A stretch of 64,000 bases of DNA from an uncultured Eubacteriales bacterium (GCA_934447715.1 CAKSER010000004.1:42769-106768); one strand, 5' to 3'; numbered from the stretch's first letter, positions 17,527 through 25,491 are shown. Translations and numbers: made by a program. The notes: generated by a model from the letters alone, not told the origin.

Positions 17527-17561
17527 AAAGCACGTCTCCTTTTATTCAGCTTCAAAAAAGC

Positions 17562-18833
17562 TTATCTTTCGATATACTGCTCTCTTTCGGCTCCGACAGA
17601 TACATACTTGATCGGGCAGCCCATTTCCTTTTCGATATACTCGATATACTTAACTGCATTTTCAGGAAGCTCCTCCATCCTTCTGCAGCTTGAAATATCG
17701 CTCATCCAGCCGTCAAAGTACTCGTAAACCGGCTTTGCGATTGCAAGGTCGTGGCCTGTCGGGAACTCGGTTGTTATCCTTCCGTCTATGTCGTATGCAA
17801 CGCAGACCGGGATCTTCGGCAGGTAGGAAAGAACGTCCAGCTTTGTAAGAGCAAGGCATGTGCAGCTCTGTACAAGCGTTCCGTATTTAGAAGCGACAAC
17901 GTCAAAGCCGCCGACTCTTCTCGGTCTTCCGGTAGCCGCGCCGTATTCTCCTCCTGCCTCGCGGAGGTCATCGCCCTGCTTGTCAAACAGCTCACAGGTA
18001 AACGGTCCCTCGCCTACGCAGCTGGAATATGCCTTTATAATTCCGATGCTCTCATCAAGTCTTGCCTGCGGAATTCCGGCACCGAGAGGTGCATATGCGG
18101 CAAGCGTTGTCGACGAAGAGGTGTACGGATAGATACCGTAATCGATATCGCGGAGGGCGCCGAGCTGTGCCTCGAACATGATGCTCTTGCCTTCCTTTAT
18201 TGCGTTTGTAAGATATGTTGTGGTATTGCAGATATAATCCTTGAAGGGCAGGCCGTAGTCCTCGAGCCACTTCATCATATCGTCAACCTTGATAGCCTCG
18301 TGCTTATAGCCGTTCTCGATTGTGAGATTCTTCCACTCGAGAATGTCCGCAAGCTTATCGCGAAGAAGCTCCGGACGGAGAAGCTCGCCCATTCTGATTG
18401 TCTTCTTCATATATTTATCGGCATAAACCGGTGCGATTCCTCTTCTTGTCGAGCCGAACTTCTTGTCTGCAAGACGGTCCTCCTCAAGGCAGTCGAGAAG
18501 CTTGTGATAGGGCATGCAGATTGTTGCCTGATCGCTTATCTTCAGGTTGTCCGGAGTAATCTTGATTCCGCCCTCTCTGAGCTTTTCGATCTCATGGAAC
18601 AGATGCTCAACATCGATAACCATTCCAAGCCCCATTACGCAGACGGTAGTCTCTCTTAAAATTCCGGAAGGAAGCAGGTTGAGAATAAACTTGCCTTTTT
18701 CGTTTACAACTGTGTGGCCCGCGTTGTTTCCGCCCTGGTAACGGCACACAATGTCATATTTTTCGGAAAGAAGGTCAACCATTCTTCCCTTTCCTTCATC
18801 TCCCCAGTTAATTCCTACAATAGATGTAATCAT
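17562..18833 (-). CDS. purA: Adenylosuccinate synthetase
   Basis: The 423-residue enzyme makes adenylosuccinate from IMP, aspartate and GTP, the first step from IMP to AMP. Motifs are GDEGKGRMVDLL near the start, GNNAGHTVV (catalytic His), GSTRRGIAP for IMP binding, TGRPRRVGGFD and LTKLDVLSYLP for GTP recognition. Length is normal. It follows purB by about 60 bp on the same strand, and together they carry out both steps to AMP. Confidence 0.97.
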   Translation of the reverse strand: MITSIVGINWGDEGKGRMVDLLSEKYDIVCRYQGGNNAGHTVVNEKGKFILNLLPSGILRETTVCVMGLGMVIDVEHLFHEIEKLREGGIKITPDNLKISDQATICMPYHKLLDCLEEDRLADKKFGSTRRGIAPVYADKYMKKTIRMGELLRPELLRDKLADILEWKNLTIENGYKHEAIKVDDMMKWLEDYGLPFKDYICNTTTYLTNAIKEGKSIMFEAQLGALRDIDYGIYPYTSSSTTLAAYAPLGAGIPQARLDESIGIIKAYSSCVGEGPFTCELFDKQGDDLREAGGEYGAATGRPRRVGGFDVVASKYGTLVQSCTCLALTKLDVLSYLPKIPVCVAYDIDGRITTEFPTGHDLAIAKPVYEYFDGWMSDISSCRRMEELPENAVKYIEYIEKEMGCPIKYVSVGAEREQYIER

Positions 18834-18893
18834 CCCTTAAGTCCTCCGAGTATATTTATCATTTTTTTACTAATTTTATTACCGATCGGAAGG

Positions 18894-20330
18894 TCATACC
18901 CGAATCGGCAGGTCAACGCCTATAAGCTCCTTGTTGCTTTCAAGAACCGGATAAACATGCTCTGAAAGGAACATGTCCACCTGCTCCGGCGCACAGCCGA
19001 TAAAGTCGACCGGATTAAGAAGCTTGTCAAGCTCCTCCTTTGTAATGCCGAAGCGCTTGTCCGCAAGTATTCTTTCAAGAAGATCGTTGTCTCCGCCCTC
19101 AAGCTTCAGCCGCTTGGTGACATCAACCGAAATCTGCCTGATCGCCTCATGCATTTCCTGTCTGTCCTTGCCCTTTTTGGTGCAGTACATCATGATGTTT
19201 TCGGTCGCCATATAAGGCAGCTCCTCATCAAGATGCTTTTTCATTACAAACGGATACGGTGTTCCCTTTGTTATTACGTTTATATAAAGCGAAAGTATTC
19301 CGTCGATTGCAAGGAACGCCTCGGGGGTCGATATTCTTCTGTTTGCCGAGTCGTCAAGCGTTCTTTCAAGCCACTGCGTCGATGCGGTAATTGCCGGATT
19401 CATCGCGTCCACCATGACATATCTTGCAAGAGACGCAATTCTTTCGCATCTCATCGGATTTCTCTTGTATGCCATAGCCGATGAGCCGATCTGCTTTGCC
19501 TCAAACGGCTCGTCAAACTCCTTCATATGCGCAAGAAGCCTTAAATCTCCTGCCGCCTTGCAGGCGCTCTGTGCTATTCCGGAGAGCGCGGAAAGGACAA
19601 AATAATCGACCTTTCTTGAATATGTCTGTCCCGAAACAGGCATTGCTGCCTTAAAGCCCATCTTTTCGCAGATTTTCTTCTCAAGCGCAAACACCTTTTC
19701 GTGATCTCCGCCGAAAAGCGAGAGGAAGCTGGCTCCGGTTCCGGTCGTGCCCTTGCAGCCGAGCAGCTTAAGGGACCCGATGGTAAAGTCTATCTGCTCA
19801 AGATCCATAATAAGATCCTGAAGCCACAGTGTCGCCCTTTTTCCGAGGGTTGTCGGCTGTGCTGCCTGGAAATGTGTATATGCAAGTGTCGGGACGTCCT
19901 TATATTTCTTTGCAAAATCCGCAAGTGCCGAGATCGCATTTATAAGCAGCTTTTTGACAAGCAAAAGTCCCTGCCGCATTACGATTATGTCGGTGTTGTC
20001 TCCGACATAGCATGAGGTTGCTCCGAGGTGGATTATCGGCTTTGCATTGGGGCATGCGTCGCCATAGGTATAAACATGTGCCATGACATCGTGGCGCAGC
20101 TCGGATTCGTATTTTCTTGCAGCGTCGTAGTCGATATCATTGATGTGCGCCTTCATCTCCTCGATTTGACTGTCTGTTATGTCGAGTCCAAGCTCCTTTT
20201 CGCTCTCGGCAAGCGCAACCCACAGCTTTCTCCAGGTCGAGAATTTGTTGTCGTTTGAGAAAATTCTCTTCATTTCATCGCTTGCGTAACGCTCGCAAAG
20301 AGGATTGACATAAAATTCGTTGTTATTCAA
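18894..20330 (-). CDS. purB: Adenylosuccinate lyase
   Basis: A 478-residue fumarase-superfamily lyase that splits SAICAR and adenylosuccinate. The signature SSAMAYKRNPMRCE is intact and THFQAAQPTTLGKR carries the catalytic His region. The frame is open upstream to 20441 with an ATG (20366), but I choose TTG 20330: AAGGAG lies 8 bp upstream and the protein then begins MNNNEFYVNPLCERYAS, which matches how PurB proteins start. It heads the purB-purA operon behind a consensus promoter. Confidence 0.95.
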   Translation of the reverse strand: MNNNEFYVNPLCERYASDEMKRIFSNDNKFSTWRKLWVALAESEKELGLDITDSQIEEMKAHINDIDYDAARKYESELRHDVMAHVYTYGDACPNAKPIIHLGATSCYVGDNTDIIVMRQGLLLVKKLLINAISALADFAKKYKDVPTLAYTHFQAAQPTTLGKRATLWLQDLIMDLEQIDFTIGSLKLLGCKGTTGTGASFLSLFGGDHEKVFALEKKICEKMGFKAAMPVSGQTYSRKVDYFVLSALSGIAQSACKAAGDLRLLAHMKEFDEPFEAKQIGSSAMAYKRNPMRCERIASLARYVMVDAMNPAITASTQWLERTLDDSANRRISTPEAFLAIDGILSLYINVITKGTPYPFVMKKHLDEELPYMATENIMMYCTKKGKDRQEMHEAIRQISVDVTKRLKLEGGDNDLLERILADKRFGITKEELDKLLNPVDFIGCAPEQVDMFLSEHVYPVLESNKELIGVDLPIRV

Positions 20331-20394
20331 ACCATATCTCCTTAAAAAGTCCTGTTGGTTAAGAACCATTATTTGACCTATTTTACCGCATACA

Positions 20395-20423
20395 ATTATA
20401 CTATTCTTTACCTCTCTTGTCAA
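20395..20423 (-). promoter_or_regulatory. Sigma-A promoter of purB-purA
   Basis: On the minus strand TTGACA (20418-20423) and TATAAT (20395-20400) are both perfect and 17 bp apart. The leader to the TTG start is about 60 nt; no purine riboswitch was recognised in it. Confidence 0.85.
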
Positions 20424-20606
20424 CCCGACCGGCAAAATCAAAGCAAATAATTGCCTGTCTTATGGCTTTTTTTACCTATCGGTGCTATCACGGATGCGGA
20501 TATTGCAAAGCCTCTTATAAGCATGCATTTTTTGATGCATTTTTGCCTTTTTTCATTTCAAAGGCAGAAGCATTATTATATCAAGCACAGTCAAAAGACA
20601 AAAACA

Positions 20607-20629
20607 CAGCGGAGCATGACGCTCCGCTG
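20607..20629 (-). terminator. Terminator after the downstream SGNH gene
   Basis: A 9-bp stem CAGCGGAGC / GCTCCGCTG with loop ATGAC is followed on the minus strand by TGTTTTTGTCTTTT. It ends the two-gene SGNH unit. Between this and the purB promoter (20424-20606) I see nothing else. Confidence 0.85.
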
Positions 20630-20641
20630 CGAATGTACTTT

Positions 20642-21277
20642 TTATTTGTTAAGCTTTTCCTCAACAAGGGGAGAAACCGCGTTTACATAGAAGCCGGCAA
20701 TCGCTCTTGCTCCAAGCTCGATCGGATGGATTCCGTCTGCGGCAATCTCGCTCGGCTCGTGCTTTAAAAGCAGCTCTGCAAGAAGTCCGTCTGTCGGAAC
20801 AAAGGCATCCGCAAGCTCGGCTGCAATCTTTCTTACGATTCTGATCTTCCTGTCAATGTCCGGAGCCCAGCTTTCTCTTCCTGCCCACGGGAGAAGATAA
20901 TGCTCGAACATCAGCAGCTTGGAATTCGGAGCCTCCTCCTTTACACGGCGGATTATCTCTCTGTAGCAGCTTTCATATTCCTCGTCCGGCATGGTCTTTC
21001 CCTGCTCGATATAGTGCCATGTGTCATTGACTCCGAGCATGATCGACACGATATCGGCATCCTTTAAGCCGTCGCCCGAGATAAGGCTCCAGCCCTCAAG
21101 CGTTGTGTTCGTCTTGTAGCCGTCTCTGCCTAAATTGACAAACTCAAACTCCGCATCCGGATATTTCTCTCTTAAAAGCTGTGCGGAGTAGAATGCATAT
21201 CCTCTTCCGAGATTATAAAAGTCGGATTTGTCGCGGCAAGCATCGGTTATGCTGTCTCCCAAAAATACTATCTTCAT
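20642..21277 (-). CDS. SGNH/GDSL hydrolase (putative carbohydrate esterase), copy B
   Basis: A 211-residue SGNH hydrolase. Block I is FLGDSITDACRDKSD with the nucleophile Ser, block II the Gly in NLGRDGYKTN, block III GVNDTW, block V DGIHP with the catalytic Asp-His pair. No signal peptide is present, so it probably removes acyl groups, such as acetyl, from imported sugars in the cytoplasm. ATG 21277 follows AAAGGTGAT. It is clearly a paralogue of the gene upstream (same motifs in the same places), pointing to a tandem duplication. Confidence 0.88.
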   Translation of the reverse strand: MKIVFLGDSITDACRDKSDFYNLGRGYAFYSAQLLREKYPDAEFEFVNLGRDGYKTNTTLEGWSLISGDGLKDADIVSIMLGVNDTWHYIEQGKTMPDEEYESCYREIIRRVKEEAPNSKLLMFEHYLLPWAGRESWAPDIDRKIRIVRKIAAELADAFVPTDGLLAELLLKHEPSEIAADGIHPIELGARAIAGFYVNAVSPLVEEKLNK

Positions 21278-21374
21278 GTTATCACCTTTTTTGATTATAT
21301 AAAATATTGCACCGGAGCATTTTGTCCGTTTTTTATCGGGCATCCTTTATCTTGCATCCGGCAATTTTTGTTTA

Positions 21375-21392
21375 GCTGAGGATATCCTCAGC
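21375..21392. repeat. 18-bp perfect palindrome, copy 2
   Basis: GCTGAGGATATCCTCAGC is its own reverse complement and lies between the two SGNH genes. A copy with one change lies at 10626-10643. No T-run follows on either strand, so a simple terminator is unlikely. Confidence 0.5.
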
Positions 21393-21416
21393 CCGGGTTC
21401 AGCCTGCTCTTACGCC

Positions 21417-22076
21417 TTACTTGCCGCTCTTTTCGCTTATAACCTCATCGATAAGCGGAGAGATCGCATCAACATAAAGCGAAGCAATATACTTTGCGCC
21501 CTCGTCGGTCGGATGAACGCCGTCTGCCACATAGTATTCTGCCGGCTCCTCTATAAGATACTTTGATGCAAGAAGTCCGTCTGTCGGGATGTATGCCTGC
21601 GCATAGTCGCCTGCAACCCTTCTTGTCACCTGAATCTTGTTGTCGACATCGCGTCTCCAGTGGTTCTTGTCAAGAGACGGGGTGAGGAACTGCTCAAGGA
21701 TAAGAAGCTTTGCGTTTTCTGTCAGCTTCATTGTTCTGTCGAGAATCTCGCGGTAGCCTGCCTCGTACTGATCGTCCGGGAAGATGCTGTCGCGGACAAG
21801 TGCGTTCCATGTATCGTTGATTCCGAACATGATAGATACAATATCTACCTCATTGTCAAGACCGTTGTCTGCGACAAGATGCCAGTCGGAAAGCAGATTC
21901 TCGGTACGGTATCCGGAAAGACCGAGATTTATAAACTCGAACTCAACCACCGGATATTTTTTTCTCAGCAGCTCGGATGCAAACAGTGGATAGCCCTTGC
22001 CGAGCTCGTGAGAATCCGAGCGGTCGCGGCCCATGTCTGTAATGCTGTCGCCCATATACGCAAGCTTAATTTTCAT
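21417..22076 (-). CDS. SGNH/GDSL hydrolase (putative carbohydrate esterase), copy A
   Basis: A 219-residue SGNH hydrolase with MGDSITDMGRDRSD (nucleophile Ser), NLGLSGYRTE, GINDTW and DGVHP in the expected order. Like its neighbour it lacks a signal peptide. ATG 22076 is chosen; GGGGA precedes it by about 9 bp. It is the first gene of the two-gene unit and has a promoter with an operator-like inverted repeat. By motif it could be an acetyl esterase of the rhamnogalacturonan acetylesterase type, but the substrate is not readable. Confidence 0.88.
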   Translation of the reverse strand: MKIKLAYMGDSITDMGRDRSDSHELGKGYPLFASELLRKKYPVVEFEFINLGLSGYRTENLLSDWHLVADNGLDNEVDIVSIMFGINDTWNALVRDSIFPDDQYEAGYREILDRTMKLTENAKLLILEQFLTPSLDKNHWRRDVDNKIQVTRRVAGDYAQAYIPTDGLLASKYLIEEPAEYYVADGVHPTDEGAKYIASLYVDAISPLIDEVISEKSGK

Positions 22077-22151
22077 TTTTAAATTCCCCTTGTTTATTAA
22101 TACATTCAAATTAAAGCAGCTGTTTAACTTTTTTAATGCTTCTTTTTACCA

Positions 22152-22181
22152 ATTATACAACAGCTATACCGCTGTTGTCAA
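22152..22181 (-). promoter_or_regulatory. Promoter of SGNH pair with operator-like palindrome in the spacer
   Basis: On the minus strand TTGACA (22176-22181) and TATAAT (22152-22157) are 18 bp apart. An inverted repeat with 8-bp arms ACAACAGC / GCTGTTGT (22156-22177, 6-bp centre) fills the spacer and touches both boxes. This placement suits a repressor site. Confidence 0.7.
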
Positions 22182-22385
22182 TCGATTTGAGCGATTTAAG
22201 AAATTTAAGAAAGCCGAAAATCGGGTTTTTAAAAGCCTCCGGATTTCGCGGTACCGGACCATCAAAAAGGGCGCAAATGACGGCTGTTTTTCTTTGAATA
22301 AGGCAAAAAATTCTTCGAATTAGGCAAATAAGAAGCAAAAAACCGCAAAGTGCAGCGAAAAGCGGAGGAGAACATGCAAAAATGC

Positions 22386-22414
22386 TTGACAAAAGGAAAA
22401 GGTTAGTGTATAAT
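22386..22414 (+). promoter_or_regulatory. Sigma-A promoter of rpsF-ssb-rpsR
   Basis: TTGACA (22386-22391) and TATAAT (22409-22414) are perfect with a 17-bp spacer. In the 22077-22514 gap, 22182-22380 holds nothing recognisable. Confidence 0.9.
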
Positions 22415-22431
22415 ACTAAAGTTAATAAGTG

Positions 22432-22486
22432 CGGAGTTTATGCTCCGTTCTTCCTTACCGCGCCCCAAATTCCATAGGGATGCGGT
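22432..22486 (+). promoter_or_regulatory. rpsF leader hairpins, possible S6:S18 autoregulatory site
   Basis: A first hairpin CGGAG-TTTATG-CTCCG (22432-22447) is followed by a second with stem ACCGC (22457-22461) / GCGGT (22482-22486) and inner CCC/GGG pairs separated by an asymmetric loop. Many bacteria regulate rpsF operons by an S6:S18-binding hairpin with this general form, just before the ribosome site. The match here is by shape and position only. Confidence 0.45.
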
Positions 22487-22514
22487 CATTAGTCCATAAG
22501 GAGGTGTAAAAGTA

Positions 22515-22805
22515 ATGGAAAAAATCTGCGCAAATTATGAAACCATATTTGTTGTAGACCTTTCTCTCGGTGAAGACGGCGTTAAGCAGATCGTTGAAAA
22601 GTTCACTTCGATGATCGCAGAAAACGGCACTGTCGCTGAGACGAGCGAGTGGGGCAAACGCAGACTTTCTTATCCGGTAAACGACTTAAACGAAGGCTAC
22701 TGGGTTTGTGTAAAGTATTCTGCTCCGAAGGATTTCCCGGCAGAGCTCGCCCGTGTCTTTAACATTACAGAAGGCGTACTACGTTCTATCACAACAAGAG
22801 CCTGA
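22515..22805 (+). CDS. rpsF: 30S ribosomal protein S6
   Basis: A 96-residue S6: YETIFVVDLSLGEDGVKQIVEKF at the start, ETSEWGKRRLSYPVNDLNEGYWVCVKY, and FNITEGVLRSIT near the end. It binds S18 in the platform of the small subunit. AGGAGGTG lies 8 bp upstream of ATG 22515. First gene of the rpsF-ssb-rpsR operon, which couples ribosome and replication proteins. Confidence 0.98.
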   Translation: MEKICANYETIFVVDLSLGEDGVKQIVEKFTSMIAENGTVAETSEWGKRRLSYPVNDLNEGYWVCVKYSAPKDFPAELARVFNITEGVLRSITTRA

Positions 22806-22826
22806 ATTTTGGCTTAGGAGGTCACA

Positions 22827-23318
22827 ATGGCAAACTTTAACCTTAACAAAGTTATACTCGGAGGCAGGCTGACATCAGATCCCGAGCTCCGGCAGACCTC
22901 TTCCGGAATTGCGGTTACCTCTTTTACGGTTGCCGTCAACAGAAGATATGTTCGTCAGAGTGATGATCAGGGACAGCAGTCTCAACAGCAGACAGCCGAT
23001 TTTATCAACGTTATTGCGTGGCGTTCCACGGCTGAATTTGTTTCACGCTATTTCAGAAAAGGCAGCTCAATCTGCGTTGTCGGTCAGATTCAGACAAGAA
23101 GCTGGACCGATCAGCAGGGCCAGAAGCGTTATGCTACCGAGGTTTTAGCCGATGAGGTAAACTTCGTCGATGCAAAGGGTGAGGGTCCCTCATTCCGTCA
23201 GGATAACGCCGCTCCTGCATATACGCCGGACAGCTATGCTGCTCCTTCCTTCTCCGGTCAGGGCGATTCCGCACCGAAGTTTGAGGAGATGGCAAGCGAC
23301 GACGATCTGCCGTTCTAA
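22827..23318 (+). CDS. ssb: Single-stranded DNA-binding protein
   Basis: A 163-residue SSB. The OB fold occupies residues 1-110 (MANFNLNKVILGGRLTSDPELR, ITVIAWRS-like INVIAWRSTAEF, GQIQTRSWTDQQGQKRYATEVLAD). A flexible Gln/Pro/Ala-rich linker and the acidic tip DDDLPF follow; the tip recruits partner proteins. AGGAGGT precedes the ATG. Placed between rpsF and rpsR as usual. Confidence 0.97.
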   Translation: MANFNLNKVILGGRLTSDPELRQTSSGIAVTSFTVAVNRRYVRQSDDQGQQSQQQTADFINVIAWRSTAEFVSRYFRKGSSICVVGQIQTRSWTDQQGQKRYATEVLADEVNFVDAKGEGPSFRQDNAAPAYTPDSYAAPSFSGQGDSAPKFEEMASDDDLPF

Positions 23319-23341
23319 TTCTAACAAGGAGGTTTCATAAT

Positions 23342-23701
23342 ATGGATAACGAAGTAAATGTAACTCCGACTGAGGAGGTTGCCGCAGCTCCGGCTGAGGA
23401 AACCGTAGCTACCACAGAGGCAGCTCCTGCTCCTGCAGCAGCTACTACAGCAGCACCTGCTCAGCAGAGACCGTTCCGCCAGAACAATATGCACAGACGC
23501 AGAAAGGTCTGCATGTTCTGCCAGGACAAGATCGAGCACATCGACTATAAGGATGTAGCAAGACTTCGCAAGTGCATCAGCGAAAGAGCAAAGATTCTTC
23601 CGAGAAGAATCACCGGCACATGCGCTATGCATCAGCGTCAGCTCACGGTTGCAATCAAGAGAGCCAGAACAATGGCTATGCTTCCTTATGTAAGCGACTG
23701 A
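23342..23701 (+). CDS. rpsR: 30S ribosomal protein S18 with long N-terminal extension
   Basis: The C-terminal 70 residues are a normal S18 of the zinc-binding kind: CMFC (C57, C60), C78 and C94 with H97 (TGTCAMHQR). Before this lies an extra stretch of about 45 residues made almost only of Ala, Glu, Thr and Pro. S18 is usually 70-90 residues; here it is 119. AAGGAGG lies 10 bp before ATG 23342, so the extension is translated. A strong terminator follows. Confidence 0.95.
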   Translation: MDNEVNVTPTEEVAAAPAEETVATTEAAPAPAAATTAAPAQQRPFRQNNMHRRRKVCMFCQDKIEHIDYKDVARLRKCISERAKILPRRITGTCAMHQRQLTVAIKRARTMAMLPYVSD

Positions 23702-23723
23702 GCTTTATAAATGCTTTAAAAAA

Positions 23724-23750
23724 GGGTACTCTGCTGAGTACCCTTTTTTT
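23724..23750 (+). terminator. Terminator of rpsF-ssb-rpsR
   Basis: Stem GGGTACTC (23724-23731) / GAGTACCC (23736-23743), loop TGCT, then seven Ts. Confidence 0.95.
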
Positions 23751-23828
23751 CACGCCTGTACAGATTTGCCGGATCACAGGATTACAACCTTTGACCGCAA
23801 TCTTTGATTGCATTCTTCGCTGATTGTC

Positions 23829-24122
23829 TTATTCGTCCCGGCTGCTCTGCTCCTTCGGCAGATCATCCTGCGGCTGCATTTCTCCTTCAAGATCGGCAAA
23901 CCGCTTTTCAAGAGCTCTTATTCTTTTTTCCTGATTGGTTAGCGCTTCATTAACTGCAAATACAAAGAGAGACAAAATAAGTGCCGTCCCTATTTCTATC
24001 AGTATCGGATCCCGGTTTTCAAACAGCCTCCAGCCACCGAAAAATATAATTATATATATTAACGCAAAGCAGAAAATAAAGGTAATCAGAAACTTAAGCA
24101 GCATTTTAAAATGTTTTTTCAT
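23829..24122 (-). CDS. Small two-helix membrane protein, function unknown
   Basis: A 97-residue protein with two hydrophobic helices (about residues 8-30 and 42-60), then a charged helix EALTNQEKRIRALEKRFADLEGEM that looks like a short coiled coil, and an acidic end. GGAGGAAAT before ATG 24122 supports translation. It could be a membrane-bound scaffold or a DUF-type protein; I do not recognise the family. Confidence 0.65.
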   Translation of the reverse strand: MKKHFKMLLKFLITFIFCFALIYIIIFFGGWRLFENRDPILIEIGTALILSLFVFAVNEALTNQEKRIRALEKRFADLEGEMQPQDDLPKEQSSRDE

Positions 24123-24194
24123 GCTATTTCCTCCGAGCTTTTAATGTTCCCCATTAAAACCTGTTTTTTTACGACAAAGGGCATAATCAGTAAC

Positions 24195-24222
24195 GGCGCA
24201 GCTTATAAGGAGACTGCGCCGC
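24195..24222. other. Hairpin between the methyltransferase-like gene and the small membrane gene
   Basis: CGGCGCAG (24195-24202) and CTGCGCCG (24215-24222) form an 8-bp stem with a 12-nt loop, just past the end of the 24251-25432 gene. There is no clear T-run on either strand, so it is at best a weak terminator. Confidence 0.4.
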
Positions 24223-24250
24223 TTTCTGCAGCATTATTTTATGGCAAAAA

Positions 24251-25432
24251 TCAGTGTCTTAATGCTCTGGATGCGTCAAATACTCTGCCATTGTAATACT
24301 TCTTAAGATATTTGATCGCCTTGAGGCTTCCCTTTACCGCAAGCGGTGTTGTGATCTTATCCTGATTGTTAAGGATAAAGTCGGAATCCTCTATTGTATT
24401 TACTTCTACAATTGCAAAGTCCTTTTCAAGTCCGAAAAGGCCCTCGTCTGCCTTGAGAATTTCCGGATTTGTAAGATCGATCTTTGCGTATTTCTTGTTT
24501 GTTGCAGCATATTCCGAAAGAACCGGGAGATCCTTTAAAAGCTCCTCGTCAATCTCAATGCCCTCGTCCTCTGCTTTTCTTATCGCCTTGATATGGCTGT
24601 CGTCTGTTCCGCAGCAGCCGCCGATAACAAGTGTGCCGAATTTGAGCATTTCCTTTGATGCCTTGTAAAAGTCCTCATCGGTATAGGTTTTATCAGCTGT
24701 CTTTGCATCCGGAAGGGCAATGAGCGGCATTCCGTTTGCCAGTGCAAATTTTGCCGCAGGTCTTAATACCTCTGCCATTTCGTACGGTCCGATCCTGCAG
24801 CTGCAGCCTACCGCGTTGACTCCCATATCGGAAAGCGCGATGATTGCCGGAATAAGCTCGTCTCCTGCAGCGGTCTTTCCGTCCTTGTCCATTTCGAAGC
24901 AGACAAATACCGGTACCTTGGATACCTCTTTGATCGCGTTGACACATGCTCTGACCTCTGCAAGGTCGCATCCGTTTTCGACCGAGAAGAAGTTTACCGT
25001 TACCTTTTCCATCTCGGAAACCTGCTCGTTATAGATCTTATAGATCTCCTCAAACGACTTGGCAGTCTCTGCGTGGTTGAATGCCTTTCCTGTCGGTCCT
25101 ACCGATCCGCAATGCCAGGACATTCCGACACCGATCGTAATTCCGACCAGCTTTCTTATATAGTCCGGGGTGCTTGCGCCGAGTCCGTATCTGTTAAGCT
25201 GATTTCTGTTGCAGCCGAAGGTCGCTGCGGTTACAATATTTGCACCCGAGCGGACATAATTTCTCTGAATTTCCTGAAAAACCTTCGGATTTTCGAGAAC
25301 GAACTGCTCCTCGCATCCGTCCTCCTTAAGGCCGTTTTCGATCAGTCTTGTTCTTGTCGCTCCATCCTTTACAATTGGGAACGGCAGATCCGCTGTTTTG
25401 GGGAATATCTCCTTTAGCTTCTGGCTATCCAT
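24251..25432 (-). CDS. Homocysteine S-methyltransferase-like protein (stand-alone)
   Basis: The 393-residue protein has a TIM-barrel homocysteine S-methyltransferase domain over residues 15-290. Zinc ligands can be placed at a Cys in VGCSC and the CC pair in GGCCGT. The usual DGAMGT start motif reads DGATRTRL. About 100 further residues follow the barrel and are unlike the core family. No folate or B12 domain is present, so the methyl donor might be S-methylmethionine or a corrinoid partner; this is not decidable here. It lies 198 bp downstream of the ABC operon on the same strand, with a hairpin between them, and may or may not belong to it. Confidence 0.75.
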   Translation of the reverse strand: MDSQKLKEIFPKTADLPFPIVKDGATRTRLIENGLKEDGCEEQFVLENPKVFQEIQRNYVRSGANIVTAATFGCNRNQLNRYGLGASTPDYIRKLVGITIGVGMSWHCGSVGPTGKAFNHAETAKSFEEIYKIYNEQVSEMEKVTVNFFSVENGCDLAEVRACVNAIKEVSKVPVFVCFEMDKDGKTAAGDELIPAIIALSDMGVNAVGCSCRIGPYEMAEVLRPAAKFALANGMPLIALPDAKTADKTYTDEDFYKASKEMLKFGTLVIGGCCGTDDSHIKAIRKAEDEGIEIDEELLKDLPVLSEYAATNKKYAKIDLTNPEILKADEGLFGLEKDFAIVEVNTIEDSDFILNNQDKITTPLAVKGSLKAIKYLKKYYNGRVFDASRALRH

Positions 25433-25458
25433 TGTTGCTTTACCTCCATAAAGATACA

Positions 25459-25491
25459 GGTGCGGAGCATATTTGTATTCTACTCCGCACC
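25459..25491. other. Hairpin between ABC operon and methyltransferase-like gene
   Basis: GGTGCGGAG (25459-25467) / CTCCGCACC (25483-25491) form a 9-bp stem. TTTCTT follows on the plus strand and TGTATCTTT on the minus strand. It may act as a weak terminator at the end of the ABC operon. Confidence 0.5.

Noticed and set aside
17751..18659. A 302-codon open frame opposite purA
   Set aside because: The purA protein is complete and conserved across this region; the antisense frame is a codon-bias artefact.
22153..22392. A 79-codon hydrophobic open frame upstream of the SGNH pair
   Set aside because: It overlaps both the SGNH promoter and the rpsF promoter, has no ribosome site, and shows no conserved pattern.
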